From contig NZ_CP150662.1 of NCBI RefSeq assembly GCF_038024125.1, positions 1,567,501 through 1,631,500 on the forward strand: a DNA stretch of 64,000 bases, in the 5' to 3' direction. Of the stretch, positions 35,298-44,071 are shown piece by piece; position 1 is the first letter of the stretch; each line of letters opens with the position of its first letter. Made by a program: the position numbers and the translations under genes. The DNA is from Polaribacter gangjinensis (lineage in GTDB: Bacteria; Bacteroidota; Bacteroidia; Flavobacteriales; Flavobacteriaceae). The notes below the pieces were generated by a model. It saw nothing but the letters and a program-made list of their open reading frames with translations, searched no databases and had not been told where the DNA came from.

Positions 35298-36281
35298 TTA
35301 TTTTTTGAACGTAATATTCCAAATTCCTCTTACTTCATTAATATCATAGCCAATAGCTTTATCATTTGGATACTTTTTTTGAATAACTGCAAAAGTATTA
35401 TCCGAAACTTCACCTTTTAGATTTCCATGACATTGCAAACACATACTATTGGTAACAATTGGATAATAAACACTAGCAATATTATTCTTCTCAACTAGAA
35501 TTGGCTCAGAATCTATGTTTTTTTTGATTTCTTCTTTAAAAATATCAATGTACTTTTCTTCTTCTAAAGTTGCTTTGTTTTTACTATTTCTTGGTTTATC
35601 AGAAACTCTTTTTATAGAAACATTATTCACTAAAGCCATGCTATCTGTTAAAGACAATGCTTTGATATTACAAAATTCTATAGCAGCAATTGTGCCTTGT
35701 TTTTGTATTTTTCCCATCAAATTTTTACCCAAAACAGCTTTGGTTTCTAAGGCAATTCTCAACCCATACTCTTTAAAAGAATTAGTTGATTTATAAAGAT
35801 TTGCTTCATTTTTTTGCTCTTTCATCATGCCTTTTCCTTGCCCTTTTTTTCCATGATTTTCATCATATCCTTGAGGTTTTTCTACGTCATTATCAAACAA
35901 ATAATCTGCAATTTCACGAATGGCTTTATCAGAATAATATTGTTTTGGCATCAATCCAAATTTCTTTACTGCGTTTGGCATTTTGGAGTTTTCAACAGTA
36001 GGATTCTTCACAAATTTTTGAATGTCTTTGATAAAATCTTCTTTGCTAATCCCTTTTGTTAAATAATGATTCTTGATGGCAATCATAGGAGGAGCAATTC
36101 TGTTTTGTTCTGCTGTTTTTGGATTGTGGCAAATGTAACATTGCATTTCCATAAGTTTTTTTCCTGGATGTTTTTCTTGAACAACATCTGGTGCTATAGA
36201 TTTCATTGCATAAACTGGTTTTTCAGATTTTTGACATCCGAAAAAAATAGCAATTATAAAAATGGTGATATACTGTTTCAT
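35298..36281 (-). CDS. lipoprotein fusing cytochrome c and DUF3365 heme domains
   Basis: Envelope lipoprotein of 327 aa (FFGC, C16). The N-terminal part is a monoheme cytochrome c domain: CYICH (C48, C51, H52) with a later Met ligand candidate in NSKMPN. After a charged linker (about 138-165) comes a DUF3365/Tll0287-like domain with a second heme motif CLQCH (C281, C284, H285) and ending EVRGIWNITFKK. It would carry electrons or sense redox state in the periplasm. It is cotranscribed with thioredoxin and has a Crp/Fnr-like site upstream. Confidence 0.86.
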   Translation of the reverse strand: MKQYITIFIIAIFFGCQKSEKPVYAMKSIAPDVVQEKHPGKKLMEMQCYICHNPKTAEQNRIAPPMIAIKNHYLTKGISKEDFIKDIQKFVKNPTVENSKMPNAVKKFGLMPKQYYSDKAIREIADYLFDNDVEKPQGYDENHGKKGQGKGMMKEQKNEANLYKSTNSFKEYGLRIALETKAVLGKNLMGKIQKQGTIAAIEFCNIKALSLTDSMALVNNVSIKRVSDKPRNSKNKATLEEEKYIDIFKEEIKKNIDSEPILVEKNNIASVYYPIVTNSMCLQCHGNLKGEVSDNTFAVIQKKYPNDKAIGYDINEVRGIWNITFKK

Positions 36282-36289
36282 TTGATTAC

Positions 36290-36297
36290 AAAATTAT
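36290..36297 (-). promoter_or_regulatory. -7 promoter box of the cytochrome-thioredoxin operon
   Basis: TAATTTTG on the minus strand, identical to the box of the TolC operon, 20 nt downstream of the palindrome at 36318-36333 and 8 nt before the start codon. The leader would be very short. Confidence 0.55.
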
Positions 36298-36317
36298 ATT
36301 CTTTAAACATTTTTTTC

Positions 36318-36333
36318 AGTAACAAAAGTTACA
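36318..36333 (-). promoter_or_regulatory. Crp/Fnr-type operator of the cytochrome-thioredoxin operon
   Basis: A-GTAAC-AAAA-GTTAC-A: perfect 5-bp arms with 4-nt spacer, the same arms as at 29058 and 30801. The right arm contains the stop codon of the Crp/Fnr gene itself (36329-36331), so operator and coding end overlap. Confidence 0.6.
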
Positions 36334-36970
36334 ATACTAATACTTTGATACTGTTTCTAAACAGTTTGATTTTACCTTCGTTTTCTAACTTTTTTAAAAG
36401 TCTTGAAATAACAACTCTTGAAGTGTGCAAATCATCAGAAATTTCATTGTGGGTTGTGTAAATTACATCATCATGCGTAATCATTGCTTTGTCTTTCAGA
36501 TATTTATACAATCGTTCATCCATTTTTAAAAAGGCAATCGTATCAATAGCTTCTAACAATTCATCTACTCTCGCATGGTAACTTTGCAATATGAAAGCTT
36601 GCCAAGATTTGTATTTTGCCAACCATTCTCCCATTTTTTCCTTGGGAATCATAATGATATCAACATCAGTTTCGGCAATTGCAGCAATTTTGCTTTTGGT
36701 TTGTCCTAGACAACAAGACAATGTCATGGCACAAGTATCGCCTTTTTCTAAATAATACAAAACCAATTCCTCACCTTGCTCATCTTCTCGCAAGATTTTG
36801 ATTGCTCCTTTTAAAATGAGTGGCATGGATTTGATATATTCTCCAACTCCAATTATGGGAGTATTTTTGGGAATGGTTTTGTACACACCAACTTTTTGAA
36901 TTTCATCAATTAATTCCTCTTCAAATAAATATCCAAAATTGGTTTGCAAGTAGTGTTTTTCATCAGACAT
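36329..36970 (-). CDS. Crp/Fnr-family transcriptional regulator with Cys-rich sensor loop
   Basis: Regulator of 213 aa. The N-terminal cyclic-nucleotide-like beta-barrel (about residues 25-115) lacks an evident cAMP-binding signature and instead has TCAMTLSCCLG (C80, C86, C87), which could bind metal, an Fe-S cluster or react with thiols. A dimer helix follows (115-145), then the winged HTH (about 160-205) with NEISDDLHTSRVVISRLLKKLE. It adjoins the cytochrome/thioredoxin operon and is the obvious candidate to bind the three GTAAC-N4-GTTAC sites. Activation is inferred from site position. Confidence 0.86.
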   Translation of the reverse strand: MSDEKHYLQTNFGYLFEEELIDEIQKVGVYKTIPKNTPIIGVGEYIKSMPLILKGAIKILREDEQGEELVLYYLEKGDTCAMTLSCCLGQTKSKIAAIAETDVDIIMIPKEKMGEWLAKYKSWQAFILQSYHARVDELLEAIDTIAFLKMDERLYKYLKDKAMITHDDVIYTTHNEISDDLHTSRVVISRLLKKLENEGKIKLFRNSIKVLVL

Positions 36971-37026
36971 AGATACTAATTTTAGTAAAAAGATAAAGTT
37001 AGTAAATAGTACTCAAAAAAATACTA

Positions 37027-38346
37027 TTAAAAGGCAACATTTAAAATATCTCCACTCAATTGCAATAACTGAATTTCAATTAATTTTGCATCGAATTTTG
37101 CATTGTTGAATGCCGTTTTTGCATTGATTAAATTGATTTGAGCTTGTCTAAATTCAATAGATGTTACTTGTCCTAATTTATAACGCTCTTCTGTTCTGTT
37201 GAAATTATTTTGATTTGTCAACACATTTTTTTCTTGAGCACTTAACACAAACAACTGATTTTGATAGTTTTCCCAGGTATTTTTTAAATTATTTTGGATG
37301 GTTGTTTTTTGTTGTTCTAACAAAATTTGCTGATTTTCTAAGGCTATTTTTGCGTTGGCAACTCGTGTTTTTGTTGCGCCTCCATCAAACAAATTCCATG
37401 TTAAATTCAATCCTGCATTTAAACCTGTAATAGTTGCTCCAGCCAAAAATGATGTTGCAGGGTTGTCACTTTGATTCCATCCGTAAGAAGATGTCAAACC
37501 CAACCTTGGTAAATATTGCGATTTATTAATTTTGATATTGAATTCACTAATGGCAATATTTTGTTCGTTTTGTTTTAACAACGCATTGTTTGCCATTGTT
37601 TTTTGCAACAAATCATCAAAATTCATCATTTTATTGAAATCAACCTCTGTTTCAACAGCATAATTTGGTTCTTTGTCAATTCCTAAAATGACGTTTAAAC
37701 CACGTTTTGCATTGTTTAGTTGTTGCTTTGCGGTGATGTAAGAAATGCTATCATTATTTACATCTACCTCAGCATTTAGCAATTCTAATTTGGTTGATTG
37801 CCCGAAATTGTATTGATAATTAGCACGCTCTAAACGTCTTTTTGAAATTAAAAGTGCCTCAGATAAATTTTGAGTATTTTCAGACAATCTAGCAATTTGA
37901 AAGTAAATGGTAAACAATTGGACATAGGTATTTTCAATGGTTTCTCTAGCTTGGATTTCGCTTAAATTATAGGTTTCTTTTAATTGTTGATAATTGTATT
38001 TTCGTCCTAAACCATCAAAAAGAGTGTAATTTAAACTCAAAGCTGCATTGTACGATTTTGTTACAGCACCATCAATACTTCTATTTGTTCCGTCTTGAAA
38101 TGTTACATCTTGATTTTCTCTTCTGTAATTTGTACCTGATGTTGCTGCAATTGTTGGTAAAAATCCAGTGTTTAAAACAGAGGCATTGTTTTTGGCAACT
38201 TCTAGATTGTTGTTGGCAATTTTAATTCCGAAATTGTTTTCAAGTGTAATTTCCAGCGCTTGTTTTTTGGTTAAAATTTCTTGAGAAAATCCTTGAAAAA
38301 CCGAAAGAAATATAATTATTAAGAGATTGTATTTTATTGATTTCAT
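37027..38346 (-). CDS. TolC family outer-membrane efflux protein (second system)
   Basis: Outer-membrane channel of about 439 aa. The frame runs upstream over the permease 3' end, but the Met at 38346 begins a good signal peptide (KSIKYNLLIIIFLSVFQGFSQ) and starts 4 nt after the permease stop, so I choose it. Two OEP helical repeats are clear, for example RLERANYQYNFGQSTKLELLNAEVDV and the matching RTEERYKLGQVTSIEFRQAQ. It is the last gene of the operon adaptor, permease, TolC. Confidence 0.9.
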   Translation of the reverse strand: MKSIKYNLLIIIFLSVFQGFSQEILTKKQALEITLENNFGIKIANNNLEVAKNNASVLNTGFLPTIAATSGTNYRRENQDVTFQDGTNRSIDGAVTKSYNAALSLNYTLFDGLGRKYNYQQLKETYNLSEIQARETIENTYVQLFTIYFQIARLSENTQNLSEALLISKRRLERANYQYNFGQSTKLELLNAEVDVNNDSISYITAKQQLNNAKRGLNVILGIDKEPNYAVETEVDFNKMMNFDDLLQKTMANNALLKQNEQNIAISEFNIKINKSQYLPRLGLTSSYGWNQSDNPATSFLAGATITGLNAGLNLTWNLFDGGATKTRVANAKIALENQQILLEQQKTTIQNNLKNTWENYQNQLFVLSAQEKNVLTNQNNFNRTEERYKLGQVTSIEFRQAQINLINAKTAFNNAKFDAKLIEIQLLQLSGDILNVAF

Positions 38347-38350
38347 AAGA

Positions 38351-41300
38351 TTATTTTTTAAGTGCATCTTCAGCATCATTATCATCACTTTCTTGTTCAT
38401 ATTCAATTTCCATTAAAGCTCTTTCTACTTCTTCTTTAGTAACATTATTTCCTGTTTTTAACCATTTGATACCCACTTTTATGGAGTTTGAAACAGATAA
38501 TAAAATAGGTAACATTACAAGAGTTAAAAGGGTTGCAATGGCAATTCCGTAAGCAATGGAAATTGCCATCGGAATTAAAAATTGAGCTTGCCTGCTTTTT
38601 TCAAAAATCAGCGGCCCTAACCCTGCAATTGTAGTGATTGAGGTTAATAAAATAGCTCTAAATCTTGATTGACCAGCCATAATTAAAGCTTCATCAAATT
38701 TAACACCTTCCTTTAAATAACCATTAAATTTACCAATCAAAACCAAACCATCATTTACCATAATTCCGATTAAAGCAATGATTCCTAACCATGATAAAAT
38801 TCCGATTGGAAAACTATGAATATAATGTCCCCAAACCACACCAATCATACTAAAAGGTATCATTAAAATCAATAAAATTGGCTGACTGTAAGAACGGAAT
38901 GTAAATGCAATCACTAAATAAATTAACAATAAAATGATAGGGCCTACAACATTCACAGAATCTGTGGTTTTTTTTGCTTCTCGATTTTGACCTTCATACA
39001 AAGGTGAAACTGAAGGATATTTTGATAAAATTGGAGGCATCACACGTGTTTTAATATCCTCTAAAATTTCTGTAGCTGTATCTGCTTTGTTTTTTAAATC
39101 CGCAGTTACTTGAATTTCACGTTTTCCAGACAAATGATTGATAGCAATATCACCACGCTCAATAGTATAATTGGCAATTTCCGAAAAAGGAATTCTACTT
39201 CCATTTGGAGCAATAATGCGCATTTCATCTAAATTTTTAATCGATGAACGATCTTTTTTGTCATAACGAACCCACACTTTTATTTCGTCTTGACCACGTT
39301 GAAAACGCTGTGCTTGAAATCCGAAGAAACCATCACGCACTTGCGCCATTACTGACTGTAAATTCAAGCCTAATAAATACGCATTGTCTTTTAAAGTGAT
39401 TTTAATTTCTTTGATTCCTGCAGGATCATTATCAACAACATCTTTTAATGCGGCATTATTTAAAAGCGATTGTTTTAATTCTTCTTTGGCAGCTTTCAAT
39501 TCTCCAATATTATTACCAAGCAAAGAAACTGCAACAGGACTTCCTCCAAAATTTCCACCAGAACCAAATACTAGACTTTCAACACCATAGACTTTTCCAA
39601 CAACATCGCTAATTCTATTAGTAATTTCTGGAGATGAAAAATCTCTTGCCTCACCTGGTAATAAATTGACTGTCAAACTCCCGCTTGCACTTCCAGGACC
39701 AATTCTTTTGATGATATTTTCAACCACAGGAATATTTCCAGTTTGTTTTTCTGTATATTCTTTATGAACTAACCACACTTTTTCTTCGATCATAGAAATG
39801 ATTGAATCTGTGATTTTTTCATTGGTTCCTTGTGGCATTTTCAAGGATATTTGAATCTGATCACTTGCAATAGAGGGAAAAAACGAGGTTTTTACAATGC
39901 CTCCACCAATTGCTGAAAAACTAAAAATCAATAAAGCCAAAGGAATTGAAAAAGCAAATAGTTTGTTTTTTAAAGAAAATCTCAAAAACGGCATGTAATA
40001 ATTATCCCTTACTTTTACTAACCAACTATCAGCAACTAGATTTACTTTATTGAAAAAAGTATCAAATTTATTTTGTTTGATTTCTTCGCCATTTTCAGTT
40101 TTCTTTCTTTCTAAAGTTCTTGAGTGAACAATATGTGCAGGTAAAATAATTAACGCTTCTAATAACGAAACTGACAAAGTTAAAATTACAATGGTAGAAA
40201 CTTCACCAAAGAAACTTCCGATATTTCCGTCTACAAAAAAGAAGGTAGAAAAGGCAATCAATGTTGTTAAAATTGCAGAAACAATGGGCGGAATTACTTC
40301 CATAGTTCCATCAATTGCGGCTCTAATTTTTGATTTTCCTAAATCGTAATAATGATGGTAAATATTTTCACCAATTACAATTCCATCATCCACCAAAATT
40401 CCGATTACAATAATCATCCCAAAAAGTGATAATACATTGATGGTAACATTGAATTGCGCTGCAAAAATAAACATCCCAAAAAATGCGATTGGCAAACCAA
40501 AAGCTACCCAAATTGCCAAACGAACATTTAGAAAAAGTGCCAAGAAAAAGAGTACCAATAAAATGCCGACAATACCATTTTCTATTAATAATTTTGTTCT
40601 TCCATTTAATGTTGTACTTCTATCACTGGTTACATTTAACTGAATATTTTGTTGCTTTTGATTGAATTCGTAAATGTAGTCTTTGATTTTATCGGCTGTA
40701 GATAGCAAATCTTCGCTATTGGTATTACTCACTGTAATATCAATTGCTAAATCATCATTAAAATACAGTCTATCAGGAATTTCAGACCAAGTATCTTTAA
40801 CATTTGCAACATCTTTTAAACGGATAATGGTTCCATTTGGTTGTGTTCTTACAATTAAGTTTTGCAAATCATCTCCATAATAAGAACGATTGCTTGCTCT
40901 GATCAAATAATCTTCTTGAGGTGTTTTTATATTTCCACCAGTAATTAAAATATTGGCATTTCTTACGGCATTTGCAACCTCAGTAAACGATAAATTATAG
41001 GCTAATAAATCATTTTCACGAACCGCAATTTCAATTTCTTCTTCAGGAAAACCAGATATGGCAATTTGTGAAATTCCCTCAATACCACGAATATCGTTTT
41101 CTATATTTCTGGCATATTGTTTCAAGGTTTTCAAAGTAACGCCTTGACCACTCACTGTAAAACTAATAGTTGGTCGTAAATTCTCCACTTTTGCAATTAC
41201 AGGAGGTTCTAAACCTACAGGAAAAGAGGGAATTCTATCAACCGCATTTTTAACATCAGACAAAACAACATCAATATTCTGTCCTTTAAAAACCTCGACA

Positions 41301-41578
41301 GTTACCACAGCTGAATTTTCTCTAGAAACCGAGGTAACTCTTTCTACACCAACTATTCCCTTTAAATTATCTTCAATTTTTAAAACAACTCCTTCTTCAA
41401 TTTCAGCAGGAGAAGCTCCAGGATATGCTAAGCTAATAATGATTAAACGTGAATCAACCAAAGGAAAAAAGGAAGATTTCATGGTGAAAATCCCTACAGT
41501 TCCTAAGATGATAAATGCCAAAATCAATACATTGACAGCAACTGAATATTTGATAAAAAATGTAATTATTTTTTTCAT
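38351..41578 (-). CDS. RND efflux transporter permease (second system)
   Basis: Inner-membrane pump of 1075 aa with the two six-helix repeats. Motifs include LAYPGASPAEIEEGV, GILVDDGIVIGENIYHH in helix 4 and GIMVNDGLVLIGKFNGYL in helix 10. The lack of the PREEEPQI start and the different helix motifs show it is not a recent copy of the pump at 23277. The acidic tail (EYEQESDDNDAEDALKK) is cytoplasmic. Substrate unknown; such multidrug-type pumps of Bacteroidota export drugs, bile or lipid-like compounds. Confidence 0.92.
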   Translation of the reverse strand: MKKIITFFIKYSVAVNVLILAFIILGTVGIFTMKSSFFPLVDSRLIIISLAYPGASPAEIEEGVVLKIEDNLKGIVGVERVTSVSRENSAVVTVEVFKGQNIDVVLSDVKNAVDRIPSFPVGLEPPVIAKVENLRPTISFTVSGQGVTLKTLKQYARNIENDIRGIEGISQIAISGFPEEEIEIAVRENDLLAYNLSFTEVANAVRNANILITGGNIKTPQEDYLIRASNRSYYGDDLQNLIVRTQPNGTIIRLKDVANVKDTWSEIPDRLYFNDDLAIDITVSNTNSEDLLSTADKIKDYIYEFNQKQQNIQLNVTSDRSTTLNGRTKLLIENGIVGILLVLFFLALFLNVRLAIWVAFGLPIAFFGMFIFAAQFNVTINVLSLFGMIIVIGILVDDGIVIGENIYHHYYDLGKSKIRAAIDGTMEVIPPIVSAILTTLIAFSTFFFVDGNIGSFFGEVSTIVILTLSVSLLEALIILPAHIVHSRTLERKKTENGEEIKQNKFDTFFNKVNLVADSWLVKVRDNYYMPFLRFSLKNKLFAFSIPLALLIFSFSAIGGGIVKTSFFPSIASDQIQISLKMPQGTNEKITDSIISMIEEKVWLVHKEYTEKQTGNIPVVENIIKRIGPGSASGSLTVNLLPGEARDFSSPEITNRISDVVGKVYGVESLVFGSGGNFGGSPVAVSLLGNNIGELKAAKEELKQSLLNNAALKDVVDNDPAGIKEIKITLKDNAYLLGLNLQSVMAQVRDGFFGFQAQRFQRGQDEIKVWVRYDKKDRSSIKNLDEMRIIAPNGSRIPFSEIANYTIERGDIAINHLSGKREIQVTADLKNKADTATEILEDIKTRVMPPILSKYPSVSPLYEGQNREAKKTTDSVNVVGPIILLLIYLVIAFTFRSYSQPILLILMIPFSMIGVVWGHYIHSFPIGILSWLGIIALIGIMVNDGLVLIGKFNGYLKEGVKFDEALIMAGQSRFRAILLTSITTIAGLGPLIFEKSRQAQFLIPMAISIAYGIAIATLLTLVMLPILLSVSNSIKVGIKWLKTGNNVTKEEVERALMEIEYEQESDDNDAEDALKK

Positions 41579-41580
41579 GC

Positions 41581-42696
41581 TTAGTCGTTTTTAATGGCTT
41601 TTACAATCATTCCATCAAATGCGCCTGGAACAGGTTTTGACACCAAAATATCACCATCTTTCAAACCTCCAACAACTACTTTATCTTTTCCAAAATACAA
41701 AGGATTTATGGGAGTTAATGTTAAAATACTATCATTTACAATGGTATAAACGGCTTTATTGTCAACTACTAATTTTCTTGAAATTTCTACGGCATTTTGA
41801 ACCGATTTTGCCACTAAATTGGCTTCTAAAAACATGCCTTCTTTTAAATCTGGATGTTTCAATTCGATATATGCAGTAATGGTTTGTGAAACTTGATCTA
41901 TTTTTCCATTAACACGAACCACTTTACCTGTGTACATTTTTGATTTATCTAAATTGGTCAACTCAACTGTATTGCCAACTTTCAACATATCAGCATAACT
42001 AGCACTGATAGACACTTCCATTTCATACACACTTGTATCAATAAATTCACCTAACTTTTGTCCTGATCTTACTAAAGTTCCTGGAGTCACTAACGCCTCT
42101 GTTAAAACTCCTGTAAATGGTGCTTTTATTAGATGTTTTGACAAACGAACTTCAAGGTTTTTAACATTAAAATACGCTGTTAAAATACCTCTTCCCGAGA
42201 TAAAATATTTTTCTTTTTCAGATGAAAATGATGGAATTTTAGGAACTGTTTTATTGATATCAAAACTTTGCAAATAGGTTTCCCATTTGTTGAATTCAGA
42301 TGGAAAATCCAAACGAATATCAGGTAAAACCGAAGTTATTAAATTGAATAAATTGCTTTTTTGAGATTGCAAACTTGCGTAAAACTCATCACTATTAATA
42401 CTTAGTAAAGTTTCATTTTGAACATACATTGTTCCTGGTCTAAATGCTTTGTTTGAAGATTGCAACACACCTTGAACCTCGGAAAAAAGTTCGATTTTAT
42501 TTTTAGCAATCAAATTGCCATTTGCCGATAACACAATTGGAATCTCTTTATTTAAAATTGGCTCTGTAAAAACGGTATTGATTGTTTTTTTAAACGTAGG
42601 TTTCGGAGCCATGTTTTTATCTACAATATATTTTCCTAAAAAAATAGCGGCAACAACCAAAATAATTCCTAGAACTGATAAAATGATATTCCTCAT
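41581..42696 (-). CDS. RND efflux periplasmic adaptor (second system)
   Basis: Membrane fusion protein of 371 aa. A single N-terminal anchor helix (about residues 4-23, IILSVLGIILVVAAIFLGKY) replaces the lipoprotein signal of the first system. It has SEVQGVLQSSNKAFRPG (first lipoyl half), a short hairpin, HLIKAPFTGVLTEALVTPGTLVRSG (second half) and a beta-barrel. It ends 2 nt before the permease start. It heads the operon and is divergent from the acetyltransferase-like gene at 42863. Confidence 0.9.
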   Translation of the reverse strand: MRNIILSVLGIILVVAAIFLGKYIVDKNMAPKPTFKKTINTVFTEPILNKEIPIVLSANGNLIAKNKIELFSEVQGVLQSSNKAFRPGTMYVQNETLLSINSDEFYASLQSQKSNLFNLITSVLPDIRLDFPSEFNKWETYLQSFDINKTVPKIPSFSSEKEKYFISGRGILTAYFNVKNLEVRLSKHLIKAPFTGVLTEALVTPGTLVRSGQKLGEFIDTSVYEMEVSISASYADMLKVGNTVELTNLDKSKMYTGKVVRVNGKIDQVSQTITAYIELKHPDLKEGMFLEANLVAKSVQNAVEISRKLVVDNKAVYTIVNDSILTLTPINPLYFGKDKVVVGGLKDGDILVSKPVPGAFDGMIVKAIKND

Positions 42697-42713
42697 GATG
42701 TGATAATTGTACT

Positions 42714-42744
42714 TTTGGTTCGAAAAAAGAAATTGTTATTTTTG
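42714..42744 (+). promoter_or_regulatory. predicted promoter for the 42.9-44.9 kb genes
   Basis: TTTG (42714-42717) and TATTTTTG (42737-42744) separated by 19 nt fit the Bacteroidota promoter. It would give a leader of about 110 nt. A second box TACTTTTG (42853-42860) lies only 2 nt before the start codon. Confidence 0.5.
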
Positions 42745-42750
42745 AGAGAG

Positions 42751-42758
42751 CAAAGATA
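42751..42758 (-). promoter_or_regulatory. -7 promoter box of the second RND operon
   Basis: TATCTTTG on the minus strand matches TAnnTTTG, 54 nt before the adaptor start. It lies beside the opposing plus-strand promoter, so the two units would compete for polymerase. Confidence 0.4.
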
Positions 42759-42862
42759 ATTTTAAATAAATTAAATTCCCGGGAAAGAATTTTTTGTTTG
42801 TTAAAGAAACGTTATAATTCTATGATTTTCGTAAGTAAAGTTCGAATTCAGCTACTTTTGAA

Positions 42863-44071
42863 ATGCAAAAAACAGCAATTACGCTTTTGAATTATCAAAC
42901 TAAAAATTTCAATCATTCTTTTTTTTCTAGAATTGATGCCATTTCAATAGAAATTTGGGAAGATTTGGATTGCGAAAATAATCGCTATTTTCATCGTAAC
43001 TTTTTAAAATCTGTTGAAAAAAATCATCCAGAAATTGATTTTTATTATCAAATTTTGTTTGATAATAACAAAAAAGCTTGCGCTATTTTTTCTATTCAAA
43101 TAATTGATTTTGAAATTAATAGTATTAAAAATAATTTTCGACTTTTAATCAAAAAAATTCAAAAAGTAACCAATAAAATTCCGTTTTTACCATCAAGCAG
43201 ACCTTTCAAAATTTTGATTGTTGGGAACACTTTTATAAGTGGCGAACATGGATTTTTTATCAAAGAAACTTTGGATAAAAAATTGGTTTTAAAAGAATTT
43301 TCAAAAGCCATTTTACAGTTTTCAAATTCTCAAAGCCAACTACAAATTGATGCTATTTTGTGTAAAGATTTTAAATATGAATCCTTATCAAGTACCTCAG
43401 TTTTCGAGAAATTTCAATTCAAGCGATTCTCTGTTGAACCTAACTTAGTTATGGAAATTAATGAGAATTGGAAAAATTTTAATGATTATTTATCTGCATT
43501 AAAAACCAAATTTCGAATAAAAGCAAAAAAAGCGTTGCAACAAAGCTCTGAATTAAAATTGATTGAAATTAGTCCAGAAAACTGTGAACATCAATTGATA
43601 AAAATGACAGAATTATACCAAAAAGTAAGCTCGAATGCAGGTTTTAATTTGGCAAATTTTAATGTGGCTACCTACAAAGATTTGAAGCAGGCTTTTGGCG
43701 AAAATTACCTATTACAATCGTATTGGATTGATGACAAAATGGTGGGATTTTTATCAGGAATGATTACAAACAATTCTTTGGATGCACATTTTGTTGGTAT
43801 TGATTATTCGCTAAATAAACAATATGCCATTTATCAACGAATGTTGTATGATTATATTAAAATTGCCATTGATAAAAATTTAAAATTTGTTAATTTTGGA
43901 CGCACAGCAAGTGAAATAAAAAGTTCTGTTGGTGCCATTCCACAAGATTTAACCATCTATTTTCGTCACAAAAAACGAATCACAAACCGAATTTTACACC
44001 TATTTTTGCAACGCGTGCAACCCACTGCATTTCAACAAAAATTTCCTTTTAAAAACACAGAAACAATATGA
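42863..44071 (+). CDS. GNAT-like (BioF2/FemAB-type) acyltransferase
   Basis: Soluble protein of 402 aa with a likely double GNAT fold. The N half includes EIWEDLDCENNRYFHRNFLKSVE and a conserved GNTFISGEHGF; the C half shows the basic FRIKAKKAL, LLQSYWIDDKMVGFLSGMI and NFGRTASEIKSSVGA, as in peptidogalycan-type or FemAB-like aminoacyl/acyl transferases. The exact acyl donor and acceptor are unknown. The stop overlaps the thioesterase start (ATGA), so they are coupled, hinting at lipid or acyl-CoA metabolism. Confidence 0.68.
   Translation: MQKTAITLLNYQTKNFNHSFFSRIDAISIEIWEDLDCENNRYFHRNFLKSVEKNHPEIDFYYQILFDNNKKACAIFSIQIIDFEINSIKNNFRLLIKKIQKVTNKIPFLPSSRPFKILIVGNTFISGEHGFFIKETLDKKLVLKEFSKAILQFSNSQSQLQIDAILCKDFKYESLSSTSVFEKFQFKRFSVEPNLVMEINENWKNFNDYLSALKTKFRIKAKKALQQSSELKLIEISPENCEHQLIKMTELYQKVSSNAGFNLANFNVATYKDLKQAFGENYLLQSYWIDDKMVGFLSGMITNNSLDAHFVGIDYSLNKQYAIYQRMLYDYIKIAIDKNLKFVNFGRTASEIKSSVGAIPQDLTIYFRHKKRITNRILHLFLQRVQPTAFQQKFPFKNTETI

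Noticed and set aside
23277..41578. The two RND operons as a recent duplication
   Set aside because: Gene order differs (TolC first versus last), the adaptors use different anchors and permease motifs diverge.
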